From: Phaseolus vulgaris
Lineage: Eukaryota > Streptophyta > Magnoliopsida > Fabales > Fabaceae
Direction of reading: 5' to 3'
NCBI RefSeq assembly: GCF_000499845.2
Contig: NC_023749.2
Coordinates: 1,273,030 to 1,337,029, forward strand
Length of the DNA stretch: 64,000 nt
Shown piece after piece: positions 1-12,494 of this stretch. The position numbers were made by a program, and so were the translations under genes. How positions within the stretch are numbered: the first letter of the stretch is position 1; each line of letters starts with the position of its first letter. The notes below the pieces were generated by a model. It saw only the letters and a program-made list of their open reading frames with translations. It had not been told where the DNA came from and did no database searches.

Positions 1-1380
1 TCATACAAAGGAATTTAAATATATAACAATGGATTATATAATATGATGTTTTATTTAAATTAATATTGTTAAAGTCTCATTATAAGTCATTTTAAGTAGT
101 AATTTTTTTATATAAAATATAAACTTTTAAGTTACTATTAATATTTTGTGTGTGAAAAAATCATAAAAAAAAACTGAACCTTCTATGACAGTTTTATTTT
201 AGAATAAGTTTTATTTTAGAAAAGTATATTAAAATTCTTATACGAGTTTATTATATTGTTTTATTTTAGAAGGCACAAAGTTGCCCATGTGATCATTCAC
301 ACAAATAAAAAAGCTTTTAAATATTAATGATATTTTATTTAAGGAGACATCATAAAAAGAATAGGACACTGAATCTATTAAAAGAATTTAAAAAAGCATA
401 AACCTTGATTAATTTTCAAATATATTATGAATATTTATTACCTCATTATGATTCTGAGGTTCATTTATTATAATTATTGATCATATCTTATTTAAATTTG
501 ATTATAGAGTTTATTAACCATTAACACGCATTTAATAAAATTATCTAAAATCTTAAAAAGATAAAAAATATTTATATACTACTTAAAGTTAGTTGACTTT
601 AACAATTAAATAACATTAGTTAAAATTTAGAGATAATAAATTATAAGTTATATCCTACATCTTTCATTATAATAAGGAACTCATTTCTTTTATGCTTTAA
701 AATCGTTTAAATTTTGAAATAAAATATTTAAGTTTAAAAGATTAAATAATATTAATTAAGATTTATATCTTATCAAATAAACTTTTAACAAAATTCAACC
801 TGTTATCAAGTTATTTAAACTTTAAAGTAGAAAAACAGAATTTAACGAAATTTAAAAATAAAATAATATTAATTAATATTTAAAAGATAACGTATAACTA
901 ACTAAAACTTATAAATATATATATTTCATAAAAAAAACTCAACTTTTTGAACCAATTTCATTTAAAGATTATATAATATTGATTAAGATATAAATATTAC
1001 AATAAAATATAAAAATTTGTACTCGTTAAAAAAAATCAATCAAACTATGCAACATCTTAATAAAAAATAAGAAATATAACTGTGCTACTTGAAATCAATT
1101 AAACTTAAGAATTAAATAATATTATTTAATATTATTTAATTTTAAACTCAACAATTTACTAAAAGTTATAAAATATATATCTTATTATAAAAAGAGAACA
1201 ATTATACATATATTTTAAAAATATTGATTCATATTGTGTGACCCACCTCATTCTCATTAGTTAGTACCAAACAGAGGGTATTTTGGGAAATTCGAGGGGC
1301 GGGTGGCATTATGGTAATTGCCGAAACACGTACTCGGGGGCAAAACGGAGATTTCAGAAAATAGAAAAACATTAGAGTTC
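1..1380. other. AT-rich intergenic sequence upstream of the transporter gene
   Basis: Very AT-rich sequence with recurring runs of the type TTAAATAATATTAATTAA and no coding signal. The last 150 bases are less AT-rich and probably contain the core promoter of the transporter gene. I saw no convincing PHR1 site (GNATATNC), although phosphate-starvation control is known for some members of that family. Nothing else could be supported. Confidence 0.5.
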
Positions 1381-2383
1381 AGCATAAGTAACCACACGTT
1401 GTCTTTGTTTCTAAGTATTGAGAAGAGAGAAGAAGAAGAAAATTTTCCTTTTTCTTGGTGAAGTTTCAGCAACCCGCACCTAAGTGCAGTGCAGGAACAG
1501 ACGCAATTTCCATTAACGGTGCTGAAGGTTCAAACACTTCAACTACACTTTGCTTTAAAGGTACGTTTTCTCTTTTTTTTTTGTTTTTTTTTTCTGAGGG
1601 GGCAAATTTTCTTCATTGCACTCTTTCAAGCTTCTTTCTGTTGTTTGTTCAGCTTCTTCCTTATTTTGATTACTGGGGTGCGTTTAATTTCTTGTTATCC
1701 AAAGTTTTTTTGGTTTTCGGAGATCAAAGATTCATCTTTGCATGTTGGAGTAACCGTCCAGAGGATAATAGTTTGGTTGTTTTGTTTTTTTGTTTGTCTG
1801 AGTTTTTTTGTTGCCCGAGGTGGTTTCATCTTCATTAATGAAGGAAGGTTGTTTTGGATTTTGTTTCAGATTCTATTGGGATGTTGTCCATCAATACTGC
1901 ACCTGTCACTGTTATAAAAAAATTTATATAAAGTTTTTGGAAATTTGGAACTATTTTCGGGAGTCAAATCAGAGGGAATTCTGTTCTTTCTGACCTTACG
2001 TCTTGCTTTTGATTTTGATGATTATGCTCTGTAGTGGTGGGCGCAAGAAAAGTATCTGGTTTTTTCTTGAGAGATGTTTTCCTGGGATTAAGAAAAGTAT
2101 TGTCTCTTGAATTGTTTTGCGATTCTGGGGAATTGTGATCTATTCATTTTATATATAAAAGGTATTTTTGTGTGGGTTTTTGATTTGGTTTGTTTGAAAA
2201 ACAATCATGATTGATATGATGATCTTACTGTTGTTTTTTGTTTTCAAATCTAATGTTTGGTGCAGGAAAGATAGCATAGTTATAAGTCTTGCTTATGTTT
2301 TCTTTCATCTCATTTTTTTGCAGTTCTATTCTACTAGGGGAAGCTCAACTTCTTCCTCTTTGTTGCAACTGTTATTATAATAC

Positions 2384-4069
2384 ATGGGTTTAGCACCAGA
2401 AGTGTTGGCTCGGAGAAGTGGTGGCAAGCTCGTTGGAATTCGGGTTCTGCAGTACTTAAATGGAGGCCCTCTCTCCTTCAAAACTCACCAACTCATCGTT
2501 CTGATTGTAACATTTTTGGCTTATACTAGTTATCATGCAACCAGAAAAACCACTAGTATTGTAAAGAGTGTGCTTGATCCACAATCGGCAGACACAGGCC
2601 TGACCTTCTTTCGGTTAAGGCCAATCAATGAGTCAAATGGATTAAGAGGAGTTTCTTCCAAACTTGGAGATGGTTGGGCACCCTTTAATGGATCCGATGG
2701 AACATCCCTTCTGGGTCAATTGGATGTTGCTTTTCTTGCAGTGTATGCTTTTGGGATGTATTTTTCTGGGCATTTGGGCGATCGGTGTAATTTGAGGATT
2801 TTTCTAACAGTTGGGATGGTAGGAACTGGTTTGTTTACTTCACTATTTGGAGTAGGGTACTGGGGAAACATCCACAACTTTTACTATTTCTTAGTGGTTC
2901 AAATGATTGCTGGATTGTTTCAATCCACTGGATGGCCCTCTGTGGTGGCCGTGGTGGGTAACTGGTTTGGAAAGAGCAAGAGAGGATTGATCATGGGAGT
3001 TTGGAATGCTCACACTTCAATTGGGAACATTGCTGGTTCTTTGATTGGTTCTGTGATGTTGACCTATGGATGGGGTTGGTCCTTTGTTGTGCCAGGAGTA
3101 ATAACTGCTTTCATTGGTTTGGTGGTTTTCCTTATCTTGCCGGTTACACCTGAGTCTGTGGGAGCTGACAGAGAAGAAGATGAAATCAGTTTTCCTGTAA
3201 AAAGTGGAGAAGAAGCTGCAGAGCCTTTGTTAAGGCAAGAGACCCCAGTTGAGGAGAGAGAAGCAGTTGGGTTCTTAGAGGCATGGAAAATTCCTGGGGT
3301 TGCTCCCTTTGCTCTCTGTCTCTTTTTTGCCAAATTGGTTGCATATACGTTTCTCTATTGGCTCCCATTCTATGTTAGCCACACAGGTACTTAAACTTTC
3401 TCCATATTTTGAATTTCTCTTTATGTTCAATATGTTTGTTGTTTACCTTCTACAATTTCAGCAAACACTTATGCCTCAAAATCTTCAGTGTTTCTCATTG
3501 ATGTTCATTATAATGCAGCAATTGATGGGAAATATCTATCTAGTGGAACATCAGGAACTCTATCCACTTTATTTGATGTTGGAGGAGTGCTGGGAGGGAT
3601 TCTAGCTGGTCACATTTCTGATCGCTTAGACGCTAGAGCCATTACAGCAGCAAGTTTCATGTACTGTGCAATCCCTGCTCTCTTCTTCTACAGAAGCTAC
3701 GGGCACGTTTCCTTGGTTATCAATGGAGCATTGATGTTCATCACTGGCATGTTTGTGAACGGTCCTTACGCTCTTATAACCACTGCAGTTTCAGCTGACC
3801 TGGGAACACACAAGTCACTGAAGGGCAATTCAAGAGCTCTTGCAACTGTGACAGCAATCATTGATGGAACCGGTTCTATAGGGGCTGCAGTTGGACCCCT
3901 CTTAACAGGTTACATTTCTGCAAAGAGTTGGAGTGCTGTTTTCACAATGTTGATGGCAGCAGCTTTAGTTGCAGGGTTGCTTTTGACCAAGCTAGTAGTG
4001 GCAGAGGTGACCACAAAGATGGAAGAATCAAGGTCTAACAGGGCACGTGAATGTTCACTCAATGTATAA
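2384..4069 (+). CDS. Glycerol-3-phosphate transporter-like MFS protein (G3Pp family)
   Basis: Predicted membrane carrier of the organophosphate:phosphate antiporter branch of the major facilitator superfamily, as in plant G3Pp1-5 (relatives of bacterial GlpT). Two coding exons, 2384-3386 and 3519-4069, join in phase 1 (CACAG|GTACTT donor, ATGCAG|CA acceptor) to give 517 aa, normal for the family. The N-terminal half has the family's [13 protein letters not shown] segment after the first membrane span and GHLGDR between later spans. The second half has [15 protein letters not shown]. An acidic loop (about residues 260-295) separates two groups of hydrophobic segments. A 5' UTR intron is likely: donor AAAG|GTACG near 1560, acceptors near 2265 and 2324. 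Only the ATG at 2384 opens the conserved N terminus. The paralogue number cannot be assigned. Family assignment is firm; substrate is inferred. Confidence 0.92.
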
Positions 4070-4619
4070 GATTAATCTATAGGGTCACGGCAATGTTTTG
4101 TTGCTGTATGTGTAGTGTAGGAGTGTCTATGAAGTCTCATTCAAAGCTTCATTTCATTAAATTAAAGAGGAGTGTGCCCAACAGTGTTTATATGGAGAGG
4201 GCATCTTCAGCTTTTATGCTTCTTAATATCGGTAGATAGGTTCAGATGTTGTCTTTTTTGTACATTGTGTGAGATACCCAATTAGCAATTGTAGCATAGT
4301 ATCTTCCCTAAGCACAAGCTATTCAAGATTTGCTTGTCAAGAATGAAACTTGTCTAGTGAGTTTGCAATTTTGATTTGTGTACCATTTTTCAATGGCGTG
4401 ATGGGTTCATCAAACGGAATTGCCAATACAAATTGCTGGTAAAGCTTAAGCTTCTCAGTTGGATTTATGGCCTTTGCTTCTTATGCTTTGATCATGGACT
4501 TTTCTTTCAATATCGATGATATCAGATGATAGTTGACCAACCCCTTTCCACTTTCGTCAGATTCTAACCAACATTATAAAGTATTTAGTTTTCGTTTCTG
4601 ATCTCAACTTTAGATCATA
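4070..4619. other. 3' UTR and downstream sequence of the transporter gene
   Basis: Non-coding sequence after the transporter stop codon. It is less AT-rich for roughly 300 bases, as expected for a 3' UTR, then becomes ordinary intergenic DNA. No second gene is visible. Confidence 0.4.
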
Positions 4620-5160
4620 CTTATAATGTGAAATGATTGATAGTTTTTTTTTGAGATTGCTAGTTAAATTGAAGTTCAGCTTAACTAATAATTACTTCTA
4701 ATAGGATTATTTGTAGTGTGAAGATTGTTAGTTATTATAATGTGAAATGATTGATAGTTTTTTTTTAGACTGCTAATTAAATTGAAGTTCAGCTTAACTA
4801 ATAATTATTTCTAATAAAATTGAAGTTCAGCTTAACTAATAATTACTTCTAATAGGTTGATTGATAAATAGAAAAGAGAAATTTCAAAGTAATAGGTTGA
4901 TTGATAAAGAGAAATTTCAAATTGAATCAACCGTAACTACTTCTGAACGAAGGGTTTAGGATTCTGAAACAATCGATAGTTTTTGAAATTTCAAATTAAA
5001 CCAATCGTAACTATTTTAATAGGTTGATAAAGTAAAATTTCAAATTGAATCAATTTCATGTACAACATGATTTATTTCAATCATTTTCATACTACAAACA
5101 TCTTAATGAATCAATTTCACGTACAACATGATTTATTTCAATCATTTTCATGGTCTAATG
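4620..5160. repeat. Cluster of short imperfect tandem duplications
   Basis: A segment containing TTGAAGTTCAGCTTAACTAA occurs three times between about 4670 and 4840. AATAGGTTGATTGATAAA recurs near 4853 and 4890. CAACATGATTTATTTCAATC occurs near 5059 and 5125. The copies are side by side and imperfect, so local duplication is more likely than a mobile element. Confidence 0.7.
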
Positions 5161-6679
5161 TTTGAACTAGATACTAAAATCAATTTTGTGTTATAGCACG
5201 AAAATATATTTAACCTTTGAAAATTATTGCTTTTGGTGTGGAGGTTGTCGCACGGACGTGTCAAATAATGTTCAATCCAATGAATGGAAAACAGTTATCA
5301 TTTTGAGTATCTGTCTAGAACCATTGTGTTCTTCTGAACCGGATTGCAATTTCCACTTGTGTTTATGGTCAAGTTGTGAGGGTTTTGGTGCAAAATAAAG
5401 CGTGTCACTTTTCAACAAAAACAAATTGCAAGGCACACAATCTCTTGCAAAGGACACAATTGGCATGCCAACTTGATTGGGCTGTATTATTGCACATAAA
5501 GATTATAATTTCTAAATGTCTGATGCTACAAGTTCACAACTCTATTTATGGTCCAAAATTGACGTTGCCATTATTCAAGTTTCTAATGCATTGCTGTTTT
5601 TTGGGGTGTGAGAACGAAGGAAAAAATGGTCCACAAATAAGTCCATTTTGTTAACAAGCGTGAAAGAAAGAAAGAACATAGCTTTCAAAGCTTTACCTTC
5701 ATTGGTTAAGTTCGTGGTCCACGTTGAGGGGTTTTTGTCCTAAGTTGGAGGGATAATTTCTATCTACAATGTTCTTTCGTTTGATGTAGATGTACCTTTG
5801 ACAACTTCAATCACCTAAATCAAAATAGTGTGTGAACCGTGTGTCTCAATATCTTGGGACATGCAAATCTAATTCATCACTTTGCTATTCATAAATGTAG
5901 TTTTAGTTGAACAATGTTCACATTAGTCTATGATTTAGTTCTATATAAAAAAAATTGTTTGAAGAAAAAAAATTGTTCTAATTGAATATCTTTTTATTTG
6001 GGTAGATTTCTCTTCCGAAATCATTATTAATCATGATTACTTTTGTAGTAGTGATTCTTACTTGTACCATAATGAGACATGTTTGTCATAAAATTTTGTC
6101 AAAAATACACTCAATACATAAACCATTTTTATATTGTAGTTATGTGAGATGGTCACCAAGAAAAAAAATTATCGGCTTTGGTATTTTTATTAAATTTTTT
6201 AAGAAAAATTTGTTAGGAAAATTTAAATTAATGAGACTCGAGTCAAAGTAATGAATGAAACTCAAGTCGCATCTCCAACCTAAAATCTTAATAAAATGAA
6301 ATTATGGATTTTTTTCTTATATTGTTCAATTTTTTTCATTTCTAATTAACGTGAAATTAGACTATCACTTGGTTTCTTAATTAAAAAAATTATTGATCAA
6401 GATTTGAGGTACACTTGTTTATATTGTAAATTGGGCAGATTGAAGAAGTTCAATCTGAGTGATGGTGAGTTCAAAATTTAGTTTTTTCTATACATGTGAA
6501 CATTATTGAAAAAGGGATGAAGAAGAATGGGAAATGAAGATGATGGGAGAGAGACAGTTCATGGATGAATGTTATCCATGGCAAAACTTCTTTCTCAACC
6601 GATAGAAATGGCAATAGCTAGCAATAATGCACGCAAGAAATAGATAGCCAGTGACAACAATGTTTCCTTACACTTTACC
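5161..6679. other. Intergenic sequence, no supported gene
   Basis: Short open frames only, none with a recognisable domain or gene-like codon use. Part of it (about 5220-5650) is less AT-rich and could be a decayed gene or transposon fragment, but I could not match it to a family. Confidence 0.4.
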
Positions 6680-6873
6680 AAAAGAAATAAAATAATGTTT
6701 CTCTGGAATAATGGGTCGAACCCGTTTGAGAACACACGTGGGTCAAAAGAAATAAAATAATGTTCCTCTGGAATCATGGGTCGAACCCGTTTGAGAATAC
6801 ACGTGGGTCAAAAGAAATAAAATAATGTTCCTCTGGAATCATGGGTCGAACCCGTTTGAGAATATACGTGGTC
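6680..6873. repeat. 65-bp tandem repeat, three copies
   Basis: Three consecutive copies of a 65-bp unit start at 6680, 6745 and 6810. Each begins AAAAGAAATAAAATAATGTT and contains GGGTCGAACCCGTTTGAGAA. Copies 2 and 3 are closer to each other than to copy 1, and copy 3 is one base short near its end. Each unit contains the near-palindrome GGGTCGAACCC. It resembles a tRNA T-arm, but no tRNA body surrounds it. Confidence 0.93.
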
Positions 6874-7985
6874 AGTGGAAGATCGTCAGTTTAAACTTGA
6901 TTTTTAGTCTCATTGACTTATGTCTGAGGTTAGGGGTCTGTAACATCATGGACCGAGTCCGACTGTGTGAATATACCGTTCGCAAAAGGACTTTAATGTC
7001 GTATCAGCACAAAAGAAGGAATACCGAATAATTAATTTTTATTATTAAATTAAGTCAATATCAAAACTCAATACAGAAAGGATTATGGGATATTTTCATT
7101 ATATATCAAAAAACACACAAGTAAAAAAGACCCAATACAAAAGGGATTAGAAAATATTTTCAGTATATATCAAAAAACACAAAAGAAAAAAGATAAATTA
7201 CACACTCGACTAAAAAATACGCTTATTCTTAACTACACTAAATCTTCTGAGTTTGAGATTGTTTATACTTTTCTCTCGAACATCACTTAAATATCATTAA
7301 ATATCAAAGATTTTTAATAGATGAAGTTGCATTCTAGGTAAAGCTTGAACATGTGATTTATTTATTATTACAAGTGAGTAGTGGGATGAGTCAGCATCTT
7401 TAACAACGCAGTTAGTGATTTCCAAATTTTGATTAAGACTCAAATTAACATTAATTAATCTGTCCCAACAATTTTGAACCATGAATTTGATTGATATCAC
7501 TTTGAGGATAGTTGAAGGTGACAAATATAATAAGGTGATAAAAGTATTGGCCACTATGGTAAAGTCGATTTACCAATAATAAGATACTCCAACGTGATTT
7601 GGAAAGTCTATAGCCACTAATGTAAAGCTTAATGATATTATTAGTAAATATTGTAATCAAATCACACTATTACTTTATTTAAAACTAGGGCACTGATATT
7701 GAATTCTACTTCTTCATTTTCAAACCAGCACGGAACTCTTGACTCTTACCAACCAAACAACTAATCCCACTCACTTCCACCCTCTTCTTCATATAGATAC
7801 AATAAGCCTGCACAACTATATTTTAACACAACATTAGAAAAATATCCATAAATGCATCAAGTTTTTTTTTTCTAGTTCTGGTTGCTTAGCTCATCTTTGC
7901 AGATATTTGAACCCTATTGGTTTTTTCAAATAAGATTAGATGATAGATGTAATTTCATATAAATATTTTAATTTGTTAGTTATAA
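6874..7985. other. Intergenic sequence with one short direct duplication
   Basis: A segment of about 70 bases is repeated between about 7061 and 7190; both copies contain ATATATCAAAAAACACA. The rest is AT-rich and shows no gene. Confidence 0.5.
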
Positions 7986-8472
7986 TGGTACTGGACCGAA
8001 CGGTCAATATCATGGCTCGACTCTCACAGCGGGACCGACCGGATAACACACTCCCGTGTGGGCCGATTGATAACTTCGGTCCATTAATGCTCAATCAAGA
8101 TCAATAAAAATAAACTATGATTAAGAATTAGGTAATACACCTTTAACTACGACCCACCTCACTAATATGACCCAACAAGGTAAGTCCATTAAAATAATAT
8201 AAATAGCGCACATTCCAAGAAGTAGGTACATCAATTACTGTACTCTGACATCAGAGTGTCGAACACTTTTTGCTGACTTAAGCGTCGGGGTGTCTTCTGT
8301 AGGTACCCCCATTCGGCATTTCCCATGAGATCGATTGATCAGGTAACCGAGACCCAAAGAATTAGCATGAAGACTGAGGGAGTAAGCTGAAGTACAAATC
8401 GACTGCCTAATAGGAATGAGAAAGACGAAGCTTCTCAATAGTTCTATAGGTCTCATCTCCCTAGCAGGAACA
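7986..8472 (+). mobile_element. Solo LTR of a Tat-like Ty3/gypsy retrotransposon
   Basis: A 487-bp segment starting TGGTACTGG and ending GCAGGAACA. It contains CTGACTTAAGCGTCGGGGTG followed by GGTACCCCCATTCGG, closely matching the equivalent part of the intact LTRs at 18258 and 22087 (CTGACTTGAGCGTCGGAGTG, then GGTACCCCCGCC). No PBS, gag or second LTR is adjacent, as expected after LTR-LTR recombination. ATAA lies directly outside both ends, only four bases, so the target duplication is uncertain. The sequence differs too much from the intact element to be from the same subfamily. Confidence 0.75.
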
Positions 8473-10038
8473 ATAACTATTTGATTAAGTTATGCTACTT
8501 TTAGCTTTATGTTAATAATTTATCGTGATTTCTGTGTTCTTAGACTTAAGCATTGGAAAGTCTTTTGCAAGTGGACCTCTCCCTCTCATTAGAGACTAAC
8601 TAAAAACTTGTTTTTCTAAAAACACAATGACTTCGACGAGTTTCACTCCTCCAATTCATTTTTAGTAAAATATCATTTATTATCAATTAATTATATTATA
8701 CATGTGATTTATATCATACATATGATTTATATGCATCAGTTTGAAGTATTGAATGTAATTAACTCAGTTAATAGTTTCTCTTATTTTTTTTTATAAATAG
8801 AAACATCCTTTTATGTGTTTATTTTATTCTAGAAATATTTGTTTTCTTTATTTTTAATATGATATTTACAGTATAGGATTGAGATTCAAATTTTTTTAGT
8901 TTGCCGATATACTAAAATGTATTTTGAAATTAATTGTACACTTTTTAGTGTATGTTAGTAAATCGTACAAACATTTGTTAATGAGTTTTAAATCAAATAA
9001 TTATATGTTAATGTTTCTTTTGATGTTAAATAATTTACATTAATTGTGTGTAAGAAAATTATAAACAAAAAAATCCCTTGATGGGAAAGCAAAGCATAGC
9101 TGGAGTCTGCCAATTCCTTTAGGCGTTTTGAGGATGAAATGCATATAGATTTCAGCCACGTACTCGGTTATTACTTTTGGCACTCTCTTTTTCTTATTTG
9201 TACACCCTCATTTTCCTTTATATTTTTCTTCAGAAATACCCTTTTTTATGTTTTTTTTATACAAAATGATTGATATGGCAAGATTAGTTTCAAGTTTATA
9301 AAAAATATTTTTAAAATGTAAAAACTTTAATATTTATAAATTTAAATATTAAAAAAATGTACTCTACTTCTTCAAAATAATAGTAGGAAGCATAAGCAAG
9401 CAAGGCATTGCAAAAAGTAATTTTTTCCAATCTCAGAGAATGCTTTAGGTGTAAGGATAGGAACACCATCGAATGAGACCTATCATGCAACCTTGTCCAC
9501 ATCATAATAATTCAAAGAAAAGATAGAAAAAACTATTTTTGTAGTTATAAGTGGGGGTTCTAACGATAAATATTAGTCTTAAATTTTGTATTAAAAGTTA
9601 AAGATCATAATTAATGTGGTTAAAAAAAATTATTAACAAGAAATTTTTTTTGGGAAAAGGTAATCTAGTTTTGGAAATCGTTAAAACTAAGTATAATGCA
9701 AAAACTTAATTTAGAATATAAAAAAAATAATAGAAAGAAGAAGAGGAATGTGTGAATAATCAACGCCAAGTTAAGGGATTAAAATGGGAAGATTTTTTTT
9801 TATTGAGCAGTGTAAAATGTTTATTTTAATATTTTTCATATAATTTTTAATATTTAAAAAAATCGGAATCGGTGTTCTAAACACACTTTTCAGAAAGACT
9901 CTAAATAAAAAGGAAGGTTAGAAAAGCAATAAGTGGATATTCAGTCTTGGGCTGCATCTTTTAGCCCAGTGTTTGTATGTCTTTGGGCCCTCTCTTGTTA
10001 GTCTTATGGCCCTTCTTATAGGAATTGGTAGCAAACAA
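8473..10038. other. Intergenic sequence, no supported gene
   Basis: AT-rich DNA with short open frames only. Small GC-richer patches near 9065-9190 and 9380-9500 could be decayed transposon or gene remnants, but no protein family is recognisable on either strand. Confidence 0.4.
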
Positions 10039-10047
10039 TCCTAATAG

Positions 10048-10369
10048 GACTGTTTCTTCCTGCACCTCCATATCTTCTTCTGCCATCTCCATACACAACA
10101 TGAAAATACATTTTTTTCCTTCTTGTGTCACCCCCATAGAGTAGTTTCCAGATTATGTAATCTGGAAACTCATTTGAAAAAAGACTTATGGATTACATAA
10201 TCCGGAACCTAAATAAGACTTTCAGATTATGTAATCTGGAAAGTAATCATGTATCTGAAAAAAGACTACCGGATTATGTAATCCAGAATATTATAGAGGG
10301 GCATTTTCAGAAATTTAAAAATTTATGGAGATGAGAGAAGAAGGGATGGAGGTGCAGGAAGAAACAGTC
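10048..10369. mobile_element. Mutator-like MITE with 9-bp target site duplication
   Basis: A 322-bp element flanked on both sides by the 9-base direct repeat TCCTAATAG (10039-10047 and 10370-10378). The termini are inverted repeats: GACTGTTTCTTCCTGCACCT at the left and its complement at the right. Identity is perfect over 24 bases and continues for about 22 more with a few mismatches. A 9-bp duplication with long terminal inverted repeats is the signature of Mutator-like elements. There is no coding capacity, so it is non-autonomous. Inside lie four short palindromes of the type CCAGATTATGTAATCTGG (near 10148, 10189, 10220 and 10269). Confidence 0.9.
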
Positions 10370-10439
10370 TCCTAATAGGCTACTCTCAATCTCATGCAGT
10401 ACCTCCATGATTTTGAGAAGGATCCAGTAGTCGCAGATC

Positions 10440-11510
10440 ATAAAAAGGCTAATTCACCCGGCACCATATCATTTATGAACTGCACCCAACACATTCACGT
10501 GAAATGTTCATTTTGTCCTTAATGATTTTAAATTTTTGCCTTTTGGATATTCGTATCCGTAAGTCAAAATACAAAATTTTGGATATATAAATCCGGAACT
10601 AATATGTCACTTTTGGATTTCACCATCCAGAAGCTTATTTGGACATCATAAATGACCTTTTGGATGTCAATATCCATAAACAAACATAAATGAGTTTTGG
10701 ATCTCAATCATCAGCACCATTTACAACACACCATTTCAGATATAAAATCCAGAACTCATTACTCACTTCCAGATATGACCATCTGGGAGCTTAAATGAAA
10801 TATGAAAATGACATTCCATATTTCAAAATCTAGAATGTATAAAAATGACTTCTGGATATTAAAATCCGTAAGCAAATGTGTGAGTCAAAATTGATTGGGT
10901 GCAGGAAGTAATTATCTCATAAAAATTCCTCATACATCATTTGTTCTTACGGTCACAAGTTGGCAACCACGAAGAACAAACAAAAATTTTCTTATTAAGA
11001 TTGTATCATTCTATATTGTACAAACTAAAAAACATTTTTTGATCCAAAAACATCTTCTAGATTGTACAATCCATAACATGTCATGTTAGACAATATAATC
11101 CAAAAGATTTTTTTAAATTCATAATTAGTTTTTGAATTGCACGATTTAGAATCTATTTGCTTGTAAAAAAGGTATTATGGATTCTACAATCTGAAATATA
11201 TTTTTATACTCAGAAAAAATTGTTAGATTGTATAATTCAGAAAAAATTGTTAGATTGTATAATCCAAAATGTATTTTTTTAAAAATGTATTATGAATTGT
11301 ATAATCCACAATTTATTCCTATGTCTGAAAAAGTCTTATAGATGGCTTAATCTGAAATGTTTTTTTAAACATATTTTATATTATATAATCCTAAACATAT
11401 TCTTGGATGTAGAAATTTTTTTTATACTGTACAATTTAAAATGCAAAATTTTGTATTATTTGAGAAGTTCATGAATTTCACACTCCAGAATTAAAAAAAA
11501 AACATGAATT
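10440..11510. repeat. Degenerate palindromic repeat ladder, probably decayed MITEs
   Basis: Sequence of the same style as the interior of the MITE just upstream. A short palindrome of the form GGAT-(N)-ATCC recurs every 40-70 bases, e.g. TTTGGATATATAAATCCGG near 10579 and CTAGATTGTACAATCC near 11057. CTGCACCCAA near 10479 and its complement TTGGGTGCAG near 10895 resemble the MITE termini, suggesting one or more old, decayed relatives. Boundaries are approximate. Confidence 0.55.
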
Positions 11511-11703
11511 TAAAAGAGTATTTTTTAAATTTACTGAATTATGAATGAACCTTCCAGAAAAAAAATATGGAGTCCATGAAGAAAACAAAGAAAAAATAGT
11601 AAAATAAGGATTGATCTTGAAATCGTATCTTTATAGTTAAGATTAATTAAATCATGCTTAAACTTGTAAAGTACACCCAAGATGTACTTGTGTTTTACAC
11701 TTA

Positions 11704-11709
11704 CACGTG
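11704..11709. promoter_or_regulatory. G-box (CACGTG) upstream of SIG1
   Basis: Perfect CACGTG hexamer in ACACGTGA, roughly 100-200 bases upstream of the likely transcription start of SIG1. G-boxes bind bZIP and bHLH factors including light-signalling ones, and plastid sigma factor genes are light-responsive. The function here is inference from position and motif. Confidence 0.4.
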
Positions 11710-12494
11710 ATTTGTTTGCATTCAGTAATACAAAAAAATCTATTAGCACATAGAATTATAGAAAAAAAGAAGTTATGGATAAAAACATAAAAAGAACGTT
11801 GAATCCATAGCGAACGTGGAACTAAGAGAAGAGAGAACATAACGCATCATACACCACACAAGGTTGGTCCCAATATCTGTTTCAGCCAATAATCTTTCAT
11901 TCTTCCATATCTTTATCTTCACATTTTTTTCTCATTTCTGTTTTTTCATTTTATTTTCTATTTTCTCTTCCTTTCTCTCTCTCAACCAGTTTAACTTCCT
12001 CCTCACACCATCAAGAACAAATAAAAGGAGGGAAAAAGAAAGAGAAAAAAAATCTAACTGTTCTGTGAGTGAAGCCTTTTCAATTGGTGCAGCTGATTCA
12101 ATGATTCAAATTCCAAATTGTAATTTTTTTTTTCTGGAACTCCATTCACACACATGCCATGCACTGTTTTTTGAGCTTCTATTTTTGCAGGTTTTTAATT
12201 TCCATTGAGAATTTTGTTGGGTTTCATTTAGATTCTTCAGTTTTATTTGTATTGTTTTCAAGAAACTGTTTGTATTATTTGGATTGGGGAAGAAACTATT
12301 AATCCTCTTTTAACTGAAAATGTTGACCGATTCATTGTTTTTATTGGAACTGTAATTAATATGATTTTTGTTGTTCTTTGATTTTATCAGAAGGATTGAG
12401 AGAATTTGGGAAGCTTCTGAAGGAAGTAGTGGAGACGGTTTAGGATCATTGTTACAGTAGGAAAATATGAATTGATGGTAATCTTAGGGATATA

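Noticed and set aside
1455..1993. Overlapping Phe/Leu/Ser-rich open frames before the transporter gene
   Set aside because: They fall in the T-rich 5' UTR intron of the transporter gene and show no conserved domain.
6705..6730. Possible tRNA gene because of GGGTCGAACCC
   Set aside because: No acceptor, D or anticodon stems can be built around it, and the motif is part of a 65-bp tandem repeat.
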